A stretch of 64,000 nucleotides of DNA from Serratia marcescens. Lineage in GTDB: Bacteria; Pseudomonadota; Gammaproteobacteria; Enterobacterales; Enterobacteriaceae. The first letter of the stretch is position 1, and each line of letters opens with the position of its first letter. The notes below the pieces were generated by a model. It saw nothing but the letters and a program-made list of their open reading frames with translations. It ran no database searches and had not been told where the DNA came from. The translations under genes and the position numbers were made by a program. The DNA lies in assembly GCF_001902635.1 (NCBI RefSeq), contig NZ_MJAO01000008.1, positions 62,001 to 126,000 on the forward strand. The letters run 5' to 3'. Positions 54,279 to 63,943 of the stretch are shown one piece after another.

Positions 54279-54929
54279 TCAGGGCGAACCGGCGCTCATC
54301 AGCAGGCACAGCCAACCGGCCGCCGCCAACCCGATGCCGAAAGGTTGTGGGGTTTGCCAGGTGCGCCGGTGGCGCAGGCCGTGCGCCACCGCCACGCCTA
54401 ATCCGAACGCCGCCGCCAGACAGACTAGCAGCGGCAACGTCGTCCAGCCGAGCCAGGCGCCCAGCGCTGCCAACAGTTTGAAATCGCCCTGGCCGATGCC
54501 GTTGCGCCGTCGCACCTGCCGGTAGAGCGCGTTGAGCAGCCATAAAGCGCCGTAACCGGCCGCGGCACCGATGACGGCTTCGTCCAACGGCGCCCAGAGA
54601 GCGTCAAGGTTGCACAGCAGCCCGCCCCACAGCAGCGGCTGAGTCAGCCGATCCGGCAGCCACTGGTGGCGCCAGTCGAGCCAGGCCAGGGCGATCAGCA
54701 GCGCCGCGGCCGGCGGCAACCACAATCGGTGCAGGGCCGGTATATCGAAGGGCAGCGTCGCCAGAGCCAAACTACAGGCTGTCAGCAACAGGTTGCGGTG
54801 GCGCAATATCGGCAGGCGGGGGCGTATGGCCGCCGTTCGCTCCAGCCTGGTAACGATCGAGAAGGCGATCGTGCCTGCCGACAACAGAGCGCAGAAAAAC
54901 AGTGCGTGCCACAGTAGAGAAAGGGGCAT
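54279..54929 (-). CDS. Prepilin peptidase (A24 family), short form
   Basis: 216 aa, about seven helices. The two catalytic Asp lie in ALAWLDWRHQWLPDRLT (about residue 85) and NGIGQGDFKLLAALGAWLG (about 150), the GxGD signature. The N-terminal methyltransferase domain with its zinc cysteines is absent, so it should cleave but not methylate prepilins. No pilin or secretion genes surround it. Upstream of an EpsG-like gene in the same direction, 230 nt apart. Confidence 0.85.
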   Translation of the reverse strand: MPLSLLWHALFFCALLSAGTIAFSIVTRLERTAAIRPRLPILRHRNLLLTACSLALATLPFDIPALHRLWLPPAAALLIALAWLDWRHQWLPDRLTQPLLWGGLLCNLDALWAPLDEAVIGAAAGYGALWLLNALYRQVRRRNGIGQGDFKLLAALGAWLGWTTLPLLVCLAAAFGLGVAVAHGLRHRRTWQTPQPFGIGLAAAGWLCLLMSAGSP

Positions 54930-55355
54930 CCGGAACCCGCCAGTCGTGAAACAGGCGTTTAAAATAACGGCAAAATTCTCATTTCATCAGGGTGAAACGC
55001 GATTGCCTGCGGGGAATGCGCTGCTGCACGCAGCGTTACTTTGCGTATTGCATGGCGAAACAGCGCCATGCGCGGCGGTGCGCAGCTTTTACTGTGCTTT
55101 TTCTCGGCAAAATCGGCGATAAAATGGTGTGAATTTGTGTGGTGGCTGGGATAGACGAGAACGCGGATTAATGTGACGGCGTCACTCGAAATGATTGGGG
55201 TTTATCCTATTGTTTCTGTTCATTTAGCCGTTAGGCTTTAGGGGAGAGGCGCCCCGCCAGGCCGGGGGCGTGAGGTTTTTCAGATCTGTCGCGGGAAAGG
55301 CGGCGGCAAAGCAGTGGGTTGGTGTGATCCAGGATGGAAGGAAGCCAACGGTGTC
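54930..55355. other. Intergenic region between the divergent peptidase and ychO
   Basis: 426 nt. Contains a terminator-like hairpin CGCCCC/GGGGCG (55250-55270) followed by TGAGGTTTTT in the ychO leader. No gene seen; ychN, which precedes ychO in E. coli, is missing. Confidence 0.45.
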
Positions 55356-56867
55356 ATGAAAGACGTTATTCAGACTGTATTTATCAAGATCAAGAACAGG
55401 TTCTGGCGCCATCGCCAGCCTGCGTTGCTGGCGTGGCCGCTGTTGTGGCTGGCCGGCGTGGCGACTGTGCGCGCCGAATCTCCTCCGGCGCCGGATACCG
55501 TTATCGCCGCCGAGCAGAATGAGGCGGATCCGGCCAATGCCTTGCCGGAGCTGGGTGGTGCGCCCGATGACGCCGCACGCGAAAAGCAGTGGGCCGAGAT
55601 GGCTAAGCAACTGGGCGAGAAAGATCTGAACAACGTTTCACGTCGGCAGATGCGCAGCCGCGCCGAGGATTATTTGCTGGGCCAGGCGACGGGGGCGCTG
55701 GAGCAGCAGGCGCAGGAACTTTTGTCGCCGCTGGGCACGGCGCGGTTGTCGCTGAAGATGACCGGCGAAGGCGATTTTACCGGCAGCAACGGGCAGTTAT
55801 TCAGCCCGCTCTACGACGTTGACGGATTGCTGACCTACAGCCAGATCGGCTGGTTGCAGCAAAGCGCCGGGGCGTTGGGCAACGTTGCGCTGGGGCAGCG
55901 CTGGATCGTCGGCGACTGGTTGCTGGGTTACAACACCGCGCTCGACAGCGATTTTGCCCGCCAACGCAATCGCGGCAGCATTGGCGCGGAAGCCTGGGGG
56001 GACTACCTGCGTTTTTCCACCAACTATTACTACCCGCTGTCGGCGCTGTCGCAACAGCCCGGTGATGGGGTGTTTTTCAGTCGTCCGGCGCGCGGTTACG
56101 ACATCACGACGCAAGGCTATCTGCCGTTTTACCGCCAGATCGGCGGCTTGTTCAGCTATGAGCAGTACCTGGGCGATCATGTCGACTTGTTCGGCAGCGG
56201 CAAAAAGCAAAGCGATCCGCGCGCCTTGCAGTTGGGGGTTAATTACACCCCGGTACCGCTGGTGACGATGAAGGCGTTGCATAAGATTGGCGCGGGCGGG
56301 CAGAGTCAGGATCAGGTCGAATTGGCGTTGAGTTATCGGCTCGGGGTGCCGCTGGTGAAACAGATTTCGCCGGAGTATGTGGCGCAGGCCAAGTCGCTGC
56401 GCGGCAGCCGCTACGATCCTGTCGAACGTAAAAACGTGCCGGTGCTGGAGTTCCGTCAGCGCAAGACGCTGCAGGTGTTCCTGGCTACGCCGCCGTGGAG
56501 CCTGCAGGCGGGTGAAACCGTGCCGCTGGTGGTGGAGATCAAGGCACTGCACGGCATTTCTCACGTCAGTTGGCAGGGGGATACGCAGGCGTTGAGCCTG
56601 ACGCCGCCGCACGATGCCAACGATCCCCGGGGCTGGACGGCGATCGTGCCGCCGTGGGACGACACGCTGGGTGCCGACAACCGCTACCGGCTGTCGGTCA
56701 CGTTGGAGGACGACAAGCAGCAGCGCGTGACCTCTAACTGGATAGAACTGAAAGTGACGCCGCCGCTGACCTCGACCGTCGGTGAGGGCGCCGAACTGCC
56801 GCCGATCAAAATTCTGACGCCGCCGGCCATCCCGGCGCAAACCGGGCCGCTGTATGGCGGGAACTAA
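55356..56867 (+). CDS. ychO: YchO-like inverse autotransporter beta-domain protein
   Basis: 503 aa from ATG 55356; GGAAGGAAG lies 12-15 nt upstream, and a GTG at 55314 is the alternative. Signal region about residues 1-40 ([17 protein letters not shown]). Inverse-autotransporter beta-barrel domain about 100-350 ([60 protein letters not shown]), then an Ig-like C-terminal part. It resembles E. coli YchO (invasin-like) and has the same narL neighbour. Its stop overlaps the narL stop by 4 nt, convergently. Confidence 0.88.
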   Translation: MKDVIQTVFIKIKNRFWRHRQPALLAWPLLWLAGVATVRAESPPAPDTVIAAEQNEADPANALPELGGAPDDAAREKQWAEMAKQLGEKDLNNVSRRQMRSRAEDYLLGQATGALEQQAQELLSPLGTARLSLKMTGEGDFTGSNGQLFSPLYDVDGLLTYSQIGWLQQSAGALGNVALGQRWIVGDWLLGYNTALDSDFARQRNRGSIGAEAWGDYLRFSTNYYYPLSALSQQPGDGVFFSRPARGYDITTQGYLPFYRQIGGLFSYEQYLGDHVDLFGSGKKQSDPRALQLGVNYTPVPLVTMKALHKIGAGGQSQDQVELALSYRLGVPLVKQISPEYVAQAKSLRGSRYDPVERKNVPVLEFRQRKTLQVFLATPPWSLQAGETVPLVVEIKALHGISHVSWQGDTQALSLTPPHDANDPRGWTAIVPPWDDTLGADNRYRLSVTLEDDKQQRVTSNWIELKVTPPLTSTVGEGAELPPIKILTPPAIPAQTGPLYGGN

Positions 56868-57514
56868 CCGTTTTTGCCCTGCAGCACCCACACGGCGGCC
56901 TCGACGCGGGATTTCAGCTTCATCTTCTTCAGCAGGTGTTTGACGTGGACTTTGACCGTGCTTTCGGTGATGGTCAGGCGGCGGGCGATCAGCTTGTTCG
57001 GCAACCCTTGGGCGATCAGCTTCAGGATATCCCGTTCACGCGGCGTCAATTGCTGAATATCGCGATCGGCGCTGGGGCGGTTTTCCCGCAGGCTGGCGGC
57101 GAGGATCGGCGTCAGCGTTTCGCTGAGCACCATCTGCCCGGCCGCCGCCTGATGCAGCGCCTTCAGCAGATCCTCCGGCTCCATGTCTTTCAGCAGATAA
57201 CCGTCGGCGCCGCGCTTGAGCGCGCTGACCACGTCATCCTCATGATTGGAAACGCTGAACACCACGACACGTCCCGAAAGGTCGGTCTGGCGTAGGCGGT
57301 CCAGCGTTTCCAGCCCGTTGATGCCGGGCATGTTCAGATCGAGCAGGATCAGGTCAGGATCGTGCTGCTCCGCCAGCGTGACCCCTTGCTCGCCATTGCT
57401 GGCTTCGGCGATGACCTGCAGGCGAGGGTCCATGCCAATCAGCTGTTTTACGCCGTTGCGCAGCATCGGGTGGTCGTCGATCAGTAAGATTGTGGCGGCG
57501 GTTTCTGTCGTCAT
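56864..57514 (-). CDS. narL: Nitrate/nitrite response regulator NarL
   Basis: 216 aa, the E. coli length, from ATG 57514; GGAG overlaps the narX stop. Receiver domain with phosphoacceptor Asp in [11 protein letters not shown] (about residue 59) and Lys in [12 protein letters not shown]; LuxR-type HTH at the C-terminus ([40 protein letters not shown]). It activates or represses anaerobic respiration genes. Ten nt after narX. Confidence 0.97.
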   Translation of the reverse strand: MTTETAATILLIDDHPMLRNGVKQLIGMDPRLQVIAEASNGEQGVTLAEQHDPDLILLDLNMPGINGLETLDRLRQTDLSGRVVVFSVSNHEDDVVSALKRGADGYLLKDMEPEDLLKALHQAAAGQMVLSETLTPILAASLRENRPSADRDIQQLTPRERDILKLIAQGLPNKLIARRLTITESTVKVHVKHLLKKMKLKSRVEAAVWVLQGKNG

Positions 57515-57524
57515 GGTGTCTCCG

Positions 57525-59309
57525 TTAGTCGATGGCGTGGTTATCCGGCGTGAAGCTGACTCGCACTTCGGTGCCGCCGCCGCTGCGCGGTAAAATGTCG
57601 CAGCGGCCATGCAGGCTCTTGGCGCGATCGCGCATGATGATCAAGCCGTAATGGTCGGGGCGAGACGTCTCGGCCGGCAGGCCGCGTCCGTTGTCGCATA
57701 CGCTCAGGGTCACTTCGCCCCGTTTATTGATGACCTGAATGCTCACCTGGCTGGCAGCGGCGTGCTTAAGGATGTTGCTGAGCGCCTCGCGGGCGATCTG
57801 CAGCAGATGGATGGCCTGATAGGCGGGCACGGTGCGCGGCCCCAGTTGGTAATCGAGATGGATGGTCAGACCCAACTTGGGATTGAACTCCGCCACCGTC
57901 GACTGCAACGCCGCCAGCAGGCCCGGCTCGGTCAGCTGCAGGCGGAAGGTGGTCAGCAGCTCGCGCAGCTGGCGATAGGCGCCGTTCAGCTCTTCGCGCA
58001 TTTGCTGTACCAGCGCCTGGCTGGCGGAAGAGAGCGTTTCGCCCTGCATCTGCAGGCAGGCGATCTGCATTTTCAGGCAAGAAAGCGATTGAGCGATAGA
58101 GTCGTGCAGCTCGCGGGCGATCGCCGCTCGCTCCTCCATCAACATCAGCTGCTGCTGGTGGTCGACCTGACGCTCGATGGCCAGCACGCTGGTCAACTGC
58201 TCCACCAGAGTGTTGATCAACTGGCGGTGCTCATCGTTCAGCGGCTGTTGCGGCGCATGCTGCGCCACGATCACGCCGTAGTCGCCGAGCTTGTCGCTCA
58301 GGCTCCAGCTCAGCGACGGGTTGTCGGGATGCTGGCGGTCGCTGTCGTTCAGGCAGGCGCTGCACACCGGGTTGTGGCAATGCTCCGGCCGCAGCGGCTG
58401 GTTGCCGCTCAGCTGCAGCAGCGGCTCCCGGCTGTCGTTTTCATACAGCCGCACCTGAATGGCGCGTAGCGGCGTCAGGGTTTGCAGTTGATTGAGCAGC
58501 GGCGTCAGGCGGCTGCACAGCGGCTCGCTGGCGTGCAGCAGGCGGCTGGCGCGATACAGGAAGCTCAGCACCTGATTTTTCTGCTGCAGATCGGCGGTTT
58601 TCTCGGCCACGCGCTGTTCCAGCCCGCTGTAGGTGGCCGACAGTTCGTCGGACATGGTGTTCAAGGCGCCGCCGAGCGACGCCATTTCATCCTGGTGGCC
58701 GCGCTGCGCAAAGCGGCGGCTAAAGTCGCCGCGGCCCACCGCCAACGCCATTTCCACCAATTGCCGCCAGGGATGCAGCAATCGGCGGCGCAGGTAGCAG
58801 GTGGTACCGATCAGCAACAGCAGAGTCAGCGCGATGAAGCCCGCCTGCACCAGCGTCACCATCAGCAGGCGGCGCTCGGTTTGCCGATCGATATCCGACA
58901 CCAGCCTGTCCAGCAGCTGCACGAAGTGCGCCACCTGCGGCGCGGCATCGGCCGGTTGCTGCGCGGCGCGCAGGCGAGGCTGCAGGGTCTGTTGCCAATA
59001 GTCGCGCAGGGCGTCGAAGGGCTGCGTCAATCCTTCCTGTTCGACCGAACGCTGCAGATCGGGGCTGTTTTCGTCGCGTTCCAGCTCTTGGATCAACGTT
59101 TCATGCCGTTCATTCAGCGGCACCTGCGCCAGTAGGCGGTAGCTTTGCATGCGCAGCGAGCCGGCCTTGTTGATGGCGTGCGCGTTGCCCTGAATGCTCT
59201 GCGACATCCAGGCGGAAATCCCCATGCCGGCCACGCCCAACAGGCCCGACAGCAGCATCAGCAGGGCGACCTGATTCACGATTGAAAGTGGGGCCAACAG
59301 GCGTTTCAT
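57525..59309 (-). CDS. narX: Nitrate/nitrite sensor kinase NarX
   Basis: 594 aa (E. coli 598) from ATG 59309. Periplasmic sensor between helices at about 10-36 and 152-174; the P-box [16 protein letters not shown] that binds nitrate is intact. HAMP linker, a Cys-rich central module ([12 protein letters not shown]), then HisKA_3 dimerisation with the phosphoacceptor His in [18 protein letters not shown], and an HATPase domain ([20 protein letters not shown]). Autophosphorylates and transfers to NarL. Divergent from narK. Confidence 0.97.
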   Translation of the reverse strand: MKRLLAPLSIVNQVALLMLLSGLLGVAGMGISAWMSQSIQGNAHAINKAGSLRMQSYRLLAQVPLNERHETLIQELERDENSPDLQRSVEQEGLTQPFDALRDYWQQTLQPRLRAAQQPADAAPQVAHFVQLLDRLVSDIDRQTERRLLMVTLVQAGFIALTLLLLIGTTCYLRRRLLHPWRQLVEMALAVGRGDFSRRFAQRGHQDEMASLGGALNTMSDELSATYSGLEQRVAEKTADLQQKNQVLSFLYRASRLLHASEPLCSRLTPLLNQLQTLTPLRAIQVRLYENDSREPLLQLSGNQPLRPEHCHNPVCSACLNDSDRQHPDNPSLSWSLSDKLGDYGVIVAQHAPQQPLNDEHRQLINTLVEQLTSVLAIERQVDHQQQLMLMEERAAIARELHDSIAQSLSCLKMQIACLQMQGETLSSASQALVQQMREELNGAYRQLRELLTTFRLQLTEPGLLAALQSTVAEFNPKLGLTIHLDYQLGPRTVPAYQAIHLLQIAREALSNILKHAAASQVSIQVINKRGEVTLSVCDNGRGLPAETSRPDHYGLIIMRDRAKSLHGRCDILPRSGGGTEVRVSFTPDNHAID

Positions 59310-59435
59310 AAGCGCGGATTCCTGGCATTTGGCGCCGCGCAGGCGCAGGGGCATAGGCGGCGACGGGGATAAACAAGTAACGATTCAGCCGTATTTTTGA
59401 TTATCCCTGAGCATAACCCCATACCTCGAATGAAG

Positions 59436-59540
59436 TACCCATTAGTTTCCATTGAGGCGAAAGGCCGGCGGGAGTGTCGTAATGGTGTTGGTTAATTGAT
59501 TGATATTAATGGAATTAATTTTTATTTAACGCGTACCCCT
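59436..59540 (+). promoter_or_regulatory. NarL-type heptamers in the narX-narK region
   Basis: TACCCAT (59436-59442) and TACCCCT (59534-59540) match the NarL heptamer TACYYMT; TACCTCG (59422-59428) matches at six of seven positions. They lie about 50-150 nt upstream of the FNR site, as in E. coli narK regulation. Confidence 0.55.
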
Positions 59541-59586
59541 AAGGGGATGAAGGGGACGGTTGCGCTGCCAACTACTTGCAGTCGGG

Positions 59587-59600
59587 TTGATATACATCAA
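59587..59600 (+). promoter_or_regulatory. FNR site of narK
   Basis: TTGATATACATCAA is a perfect TTGATnnnnATCAA palindrome, centred 68 nt before the chosen narK start. It fits anaerobic activation at about -41.5. Confidence 0.9.
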
Positions 59601-59661
59601 CTTTGCCGCCGGGGCCGCCCCCTAGGGTGTGCGAAATGATCCCCCCGTGTCTGAGGTTTTT

Positions 59662-61062
59662 ATGTCGCAACTTGCAACGCCTTCATCAAAGAAAACCGGT
59701 GCGCTGATTCAGGACTGGCGCCCTGAAGACAGCGCTTTTTGGCAGCAAAGCGGTCAACGCATCGCCACCCGCAACCTGTGGATTTCCATTCCCTGTCTGC
59801 TGCTGGCTTTCTGTGTCTGGATGCTGTTCAGCGCCGTCGCGGTTAACCTGAATAAGGTTGGCTTCAACTTTTCCACCGATCAGCTGTTTCTGCTGACGGC
59901 GCTGCCGTCAGTCTCGGGCGCCATTTTGCGCGTGCCGTATTCATTCGTGATCCCGCTGTTCGGCGGCCGTCGCTGGACCGCCATCAGCACCTGTTTCCTG
60001 CTGGTGCCGTGCCTGTGGCTGGGATTCGCGGTGCAGGACAGCAGCACGCCGTTCAGCGTGTTCGTCATCATTTCTTTGCTGTGCGGCTTCGCCGGTGCCA
60101 ATTTTGCTTCCAGCATGGCCAACATCAGCTTCTTCTTCCCCAAAGCGCGTCAGGGTGGGGCATTGGGGCTTAACGGCGGATTGGGCAACCTGGGCGTCAG
60201 CGTGATGCAGTTGGTCGCGCCGCTGGCGATCTCATTCAGCCTGTTCGGCCTGTTTGGCGGCACGGCGCAAAACCAGGCGGACGGCAGCCAGCTGTGGCTG
60301 GAAAACGCCGCCTGGATCTGGGTGCCGTTCCTGCTGGTCGCCACGCTGGCGGCCTGGTTCGGCATGAACGATCTGGCGGCGGCCAAGGCGTCGTTGCGCC
60401 AGCAATTGCCGGTGCTCAAGCGTGGGCATCTGTGGATGCTGAGCCTGTTGTATCTCGCGACCTTCGGTTCTTTCATCGGTTTCTCCGCCGGTTTTGCCAT
60501 GCTGTCGAAGACGCAGTTCCCGGACGTGGTGATCCTGCATTACGCGTTCTTCGGGCCGTTCCTCGGGGCGCTGGCGCGTCCGGTCGGCGGCGCGCTGTCC
60601 GACCGTTTCGGCGGCGTGCGGGTGACGTTGATCAACTTTGTGGTGATGGCCGTTTTCGCCGCGCTGTTGTTCCTGACCTTGCCGGAAGCGGGTGAGGGCG
60701 GCTCGTTCATCGCCTTCTACGGTATCTTTATGGTGCTGTTCCTCACTGCAGGGCTGGGCAGCGGTTCGACTTTCCAAATGATCGCCGTTATCTTCCGTAA
60801 AATCACCGTCGATCGCGTTAAGGCAGCCGGCGGCAGCGACGAGAGCGCCCAGCGCGAGGCGGTGACGGACTCCGCCGCCGCGTTGGGCTTTATCTCGGCG
60901 ATTGGCGCCGCCGGCGGGTTCTTCATTCCACAGGCATTCGGTACTTCCCTGGCGTTGACCGGCTCGCCGGCCGGTGCGATGAAGGTGTTCCTGGTGTTCT
61001 ATGTCTTGTGCGTGGTGATCACCTGGGCGGTATACGGCCGTAAGAAAAAAGCCCGTTCGTAA
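59662..61062 (+). CDS. narK: Nitrate/nitrite antiporter NarK
   Basis: 466 aa (E. coli 463), MFS nitrate-nitrite porter with 12 helices, from ATG 59662 after GAGG. Nitrate signature blocks: FAGANFASSMANISFFFPKA and GGLGNLGVSVMQ, and the second-half SGGSDESAQREAV-like loop (AAGGSDESAQREAVTDSAAA). Exchanges nitrate for nitrite across the inner membrane in anaerobic respiration. FNR and NarL sites precede it. narGHJI, which follow in E. coli, are not next to it here. Confidence 0.96.
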   Translation: MSQLATPSSKKTGALIQDWRPEDSAFWQQSGQRIATRNLWISIPCLLLAFCVWMLFSAVAVNLNKVGFNFSTDQLFLLTALPSVSGAILRVPYSFVIPLFGGRRWTAISTCFLLVPCLWLGFAVQDSSTPFSVFVIISLLCGFAGANFASSMANISFFFPKARQGGALGLNGGLGNLGVSVMQLVAPLAISFSLFGLFGGTAQNQADGSQLWLENAAWIWVPFLLVATLAAWFGMNDLAAAKASLRQQLPVLKRGHLWMLSLLYLATFGSFIGFSAGFAMLSKTQFPDVVILHYAFFGPFLGALARPVGGALSDRFGGVRVTLINFVVMAVFAALLFLTLPEAGEGGSFIAFYGIFMVLFLTAGLGSGSTFQMIAVIFRKITVDRVKAAGGSDESAQREAVTDSAAALGFISAIGAAGGFFIPQAFGTSLALTGSPAGAMKVFLVFYVLCVVITWAVYGRKKKARS

Positions 61063-61072
61063 ACGACTTTTT

Positions 61073-61095
61073 ATCCCTCCCGCCAGGGGAGGGAT
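61073..61095 (+). terminator. Stem-loop after narK
   Basis: ATCCCTCC (61073-61080) and GGAGGGAT (61088-61095), short loop; followed by ATATTTCG. Weak T-run. Confidence 0.6.
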
Positions 61096-61827
61096 ATTTC
61101 GTTCAGACCGAGTCATTTCCCCTCTCCCCATCAGTGAAATTTTCTGCCTTTAGGTAAAATTCTCACCCCCGCTTGCCGTTTTTTTCTTTTTTTATAGTTA
61201 TATCTCTCAATGTATGAATGCTTTCTCGCAAAAGGATTATATTATTGGCACGGTTTTTTCGTTTTGTTGAGACTCTCTCCGCCATTAAAAAATTAATGTC
61301 GCGTCCGCCGGTTAAATGAAATTATTGTAGGGGAGGGAATAATTGGCGCGGTTGTCATAAAATCAGCAATAGGGATTTGTCTTAGATATGATGCGTTCGC
61401 CGAGTGGAATGATAACCGGAGTTAAATCAGATAACTCTCATTCTGTTTTTTCCGGCTTTTTGTAGTCTATCTGACCACCAGATTAGGTGGATAACCAGGA
61501 TGAATTTACGGCGTGGAATGAAATTTCACAATTTTACTCGGTTAACAATCAAACAACACTGTTAGCTTTTTCTTTTTAAATCAATGAGGTGATCGTTTGA
61601 ATTTTACGGTAACGGTGAAAGAAATCCATGTTGCCAACAGGGAAAAAGAGTCGTTTGGATAAACGGAACATCCTTAATAAGGCCTAATGTAAAAAATGAA
61701 ATCAGAAAATTTTTATAAAAGCCAATATCCGATGAATGCAACCTGTTGAGTTTACATTTAATTTCTTGAACATTCTTTGATATTTCTATACAAAGTGTGC
61801 AGGACAGGCACGCTAAGGAAATTAAAA
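61096..61827. other. AT-rich 0.7-kb control region before the ToxR-like gene
   Basis: No gene supported. Low GC content contrasts with the flanks. Symmetric elements: GAATGA (61407-61412) ... GAGTTA (61419-61424) N7 TAACTC TCATTC (61432-61443), a near-palindrome that could bind a dimeric regulator, and a hairpin CCACC/GGTGG at 61475-61490. Several possible sigma-70 promoters exist in such AT-rich DNA and cannot be ranked. Confidence 0.5.
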
Positions 61828-62727
61828 GTGAATCTTGATAAAAGAATAAAGATTAGGAATCTCGATGTTCTGACTCCTGCCGGGGAGAAATTCCGTCTGC
61901 GTTGGAAAGAGTATCAAATTCTTTCGCTGCTTGTCGCCAGATCCCCAGAACTGGTTACCCGAACGGAAATTATAGAAAATATCTGGAAAGGAACGTATTG
62001 TTCAGATTCGACGATAAATCAAACAATTAAATCCATTCGCCAGAAAATTAGCGACACGGAACATACGCTTATCAGAACTATTCCTCGTTTGGGTTACAAG
62101 GTGGAAAATCAAGCGGTTTTTCACTTTATATCCGAAGATGAAGACTACGCCGCTGATGATATATTAAATGCTGACGATGATATTAGCGTTGATATTCAAG
62201 CAGAACTTTCTGAAAGTGAAAGTGAATCGCCAGATGCAAACGACGAAAAAATAGTTAAGCCGCGAAAATCGACTATTGTCGCTGCACCTGTCGCGGCGGT
62301 GGAGCCACCCAAAGAACCGGTCAGTGAAAAGAAGTCGGCGGCGGCGCGTCGCTTTTTCAGCATCCCCGCCAGCCGTGTGGTGAAATACCTGACGGTATTC
62401 GCGTCTTTGCTGGTTATTTCACATTTTTCATATGTGCTGGGTAACCAAACCCGTCCACCGGTGATCAACGATATTCAGAACAACACGCGCGTCGTGTTGA
62501 CGCTGACGTTGAATAACCCCCATACCAACAGCCCGCAAACCCTGTTCTGTCTTTACCAGGGGGAGAACATGGAGCAGGCGACGATCGAGTGTGTCGATCC
62601 CAAGCAAGGCCAGCTGAAATTGCCGGTAAAATATGAGGCATCTTCTACGCCGGGTAAAGGTCAGATTAATCTCATATTACCGAATAAAACCTTGCAATAT
62701 CAAGTTGCTTACGATGTTAAAAATTAG
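61828..62727 (+). CDS. ToxR-like membrane-anchored winged-helix regulator
   Basis: 299 aa from GTG 61828 (VNLDKRIKIRNLDVL), supported by AAGGAA eight bases upstream; TTG 61777 is open in frame but unsupported. N-terminal OmpR-type winged helix (about residues 1-100; LRWKEYQILSLLVARSPELV, SDSTINQTIKSIRQKISDTE, TIPRLGYKVE). Then an acidic, Ser/Asp-rich linker, one membrane helix (about 190-207; VVKYLTVFASLLVISHF) and a periplasmic tail with two Cys (LFCLYQ, ATIECVDP). No receiver or kinase domain. The order DNA-binding, linker, membrane, periplasm is that of ToxR/CadC-type regulators. Targets unknown; the following epimerase gene is a candidate. Confidence 0.8.
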   Translation: MNLDKRIKIRNLDVLTPAGEKFRLRWKEYQILSLLVARSPELVTRTEIIENIWKGTYCSDSTINQTIKSIRQKISDTEHTLIRTIPRLGYKVENQAVFHFISEDEDYAADDILNADDDISVDIQAELSESESESPDANDEKIVKPRKSTIVAAPVAAVEPPKEPVSEKKSAAARRFFSIPASRVVKYLTVFASLLVISHFSYVLGNQTRPPVINDIQNNTRVVLTLTLNNPHTNSPQTLFCLYQGENMEQATIECVDPKQGQLKLPVKYEASSTPGKGQINLILPNKTLQYQVAYDVKN

Positions 62728-62906
62728 CGCTGAATGAGGTTTTATCTTTGGCGATATTTTCACATGCGGTGAAATCTTTTATTTCATTATTTGTTATTTG
62801 AAAGCCAGGTTCGATTTGTCCAGTCTGGAACTCATTACCTAACGCGTATTAGCGTCCTGTCTCAACGGTGTGACGGGAATAATGAGAACCTGCTGAGTGA
62901 CAAATT

Positions 62907-63869
62907 ATGGATAAGCGTAAAGTAGCTATTATCGGGGGTTCCGGTTTTATCGGAACACGTCTGGCGAAACGTCTCAGTGCGCGCGATGACCTGACGTTGG
63001 TCATCGTCGATAAGCAACCCAGCGCACATTTTCCGGCGCTTTATCAGTATGGTGATGTGACTCAGCCCCAAACCTTGCAGCAGCCGCTGACGGGCTGCGA
63101 CGCCATCATTAACCTGGCGGCGGAGCATCAGGACAATGTCGACCCTATTTCGCTCTATTATCAGGTCAATGTCGAAGGCGCGCGCCATGTTTGCATGACC
63201 GCCTCCGCGTTGAACATCCGCCAAATCATTTTTACCTCTTCGGTCGCCGTTTACGGTTTCGTTAAACAAGAAACCGGCGAAGAGGGCCGCTTCGAACCTT
63301 TCAACCATTACGGCAAGTCCAAGCTCGAAGCGGAATACGTGTATGAGGCATGGCGCAAGGCCGATGGCGAAAACAAATTGACCATCATCCGTCCGACGGT
63401 GGTATTCGGCGAAGGCAACCGCGGTAACGTTTATAACCTGTTCCGCCAGATCGCCAGCGGCCGATTCGTGATGATCGGCAGCGGCAACAATATGAAGTCG
63501 ATGGCTTATGTCGAAAATATTGCCGCGCGGCTGGAACATGCGCTGGATCAGCAGTCGAGTTATCAAGTCAGCAACTATGTCGATAAACCTGACTTTACGA
63601 TGAATCAACTGGTCGAGGTTATTTCCTCTTCTCTTGGCAGAGAAAATAAGACGATTCGCATTCCGTACGCCTTGGGAATATGCGGCGCAACCGCATTGGA
63701 TGTCGTGAGTAAAATAAGTCGTAAAAAATTTCCAATCAGCCGCGTCAGGGTGCAGAAATTTTGCGCCAAAACGCAATTTAAAAGCAATGTGCAGAATAAT
63801 TTCGTGGCGCCGGTCGAACTTGATTTGGCAATCGAAAAAACCATTAAGCATGAGTTTTCTGACAGATAA
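62907..63869 (+). CDS. NAD-dependent epimerase/dehydratase family protein
   Basis: 320 aa, extended short-chain dehydrogenase fold. Rossmann motif IIGGSGFIGTRLAKRL near the N-terminus, TSSVAVYGF, catalytic YxxxK in FNHYGKSKLEAEYVY (about residue 140) and LTIIRPTVVFGEGNRGNVYN. Such enzymes act on UDP-sugars (4-epimerase, 4-reductase or dehydratase) in surface-polysaccharide or O-antigen pathways; the exact sugar cannot be read. It lies 179 nt after the ToxR-like gene and 74 nt before the start of another gene, suggesting a multi-gene polysaccharide unit. Confidence 0.85.
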   Translation: MDKRKVAIIGGSGFIGTRLAKRLSARDDLTLVIVDKQPSAHFPALYQYGDVTQPQTLQQPLTGCDAIINLAAEHQDNVDPISLYYQVNVEGARHVCMTASALNIRQIIFTSSVAVYGFVKQETGEEGRFEPFNHYGKSKLEAEYVYEAWRKADGENKLTIIRPTVVFGEGNRGNVYNLFRQIASGRFVMIGSGNNMKSMAYVENIAARLEHALDQQSSYQVSNYVDKPDFTMNQLVEVISSSLGRENKTIRIPYALGICGATALDVVSKISRKKFPISRVRVQKFCAKTQFKSNVQNNFVAPVELDLAIEKTIKHEFSDR

Positions 63870-63943
63870 CTTAACCACACGCTGACGTTATTTATATGTG
63901 CCCGCTGGCAAGCGGATAAATCTGCATTTTTCAGGATTAACTC

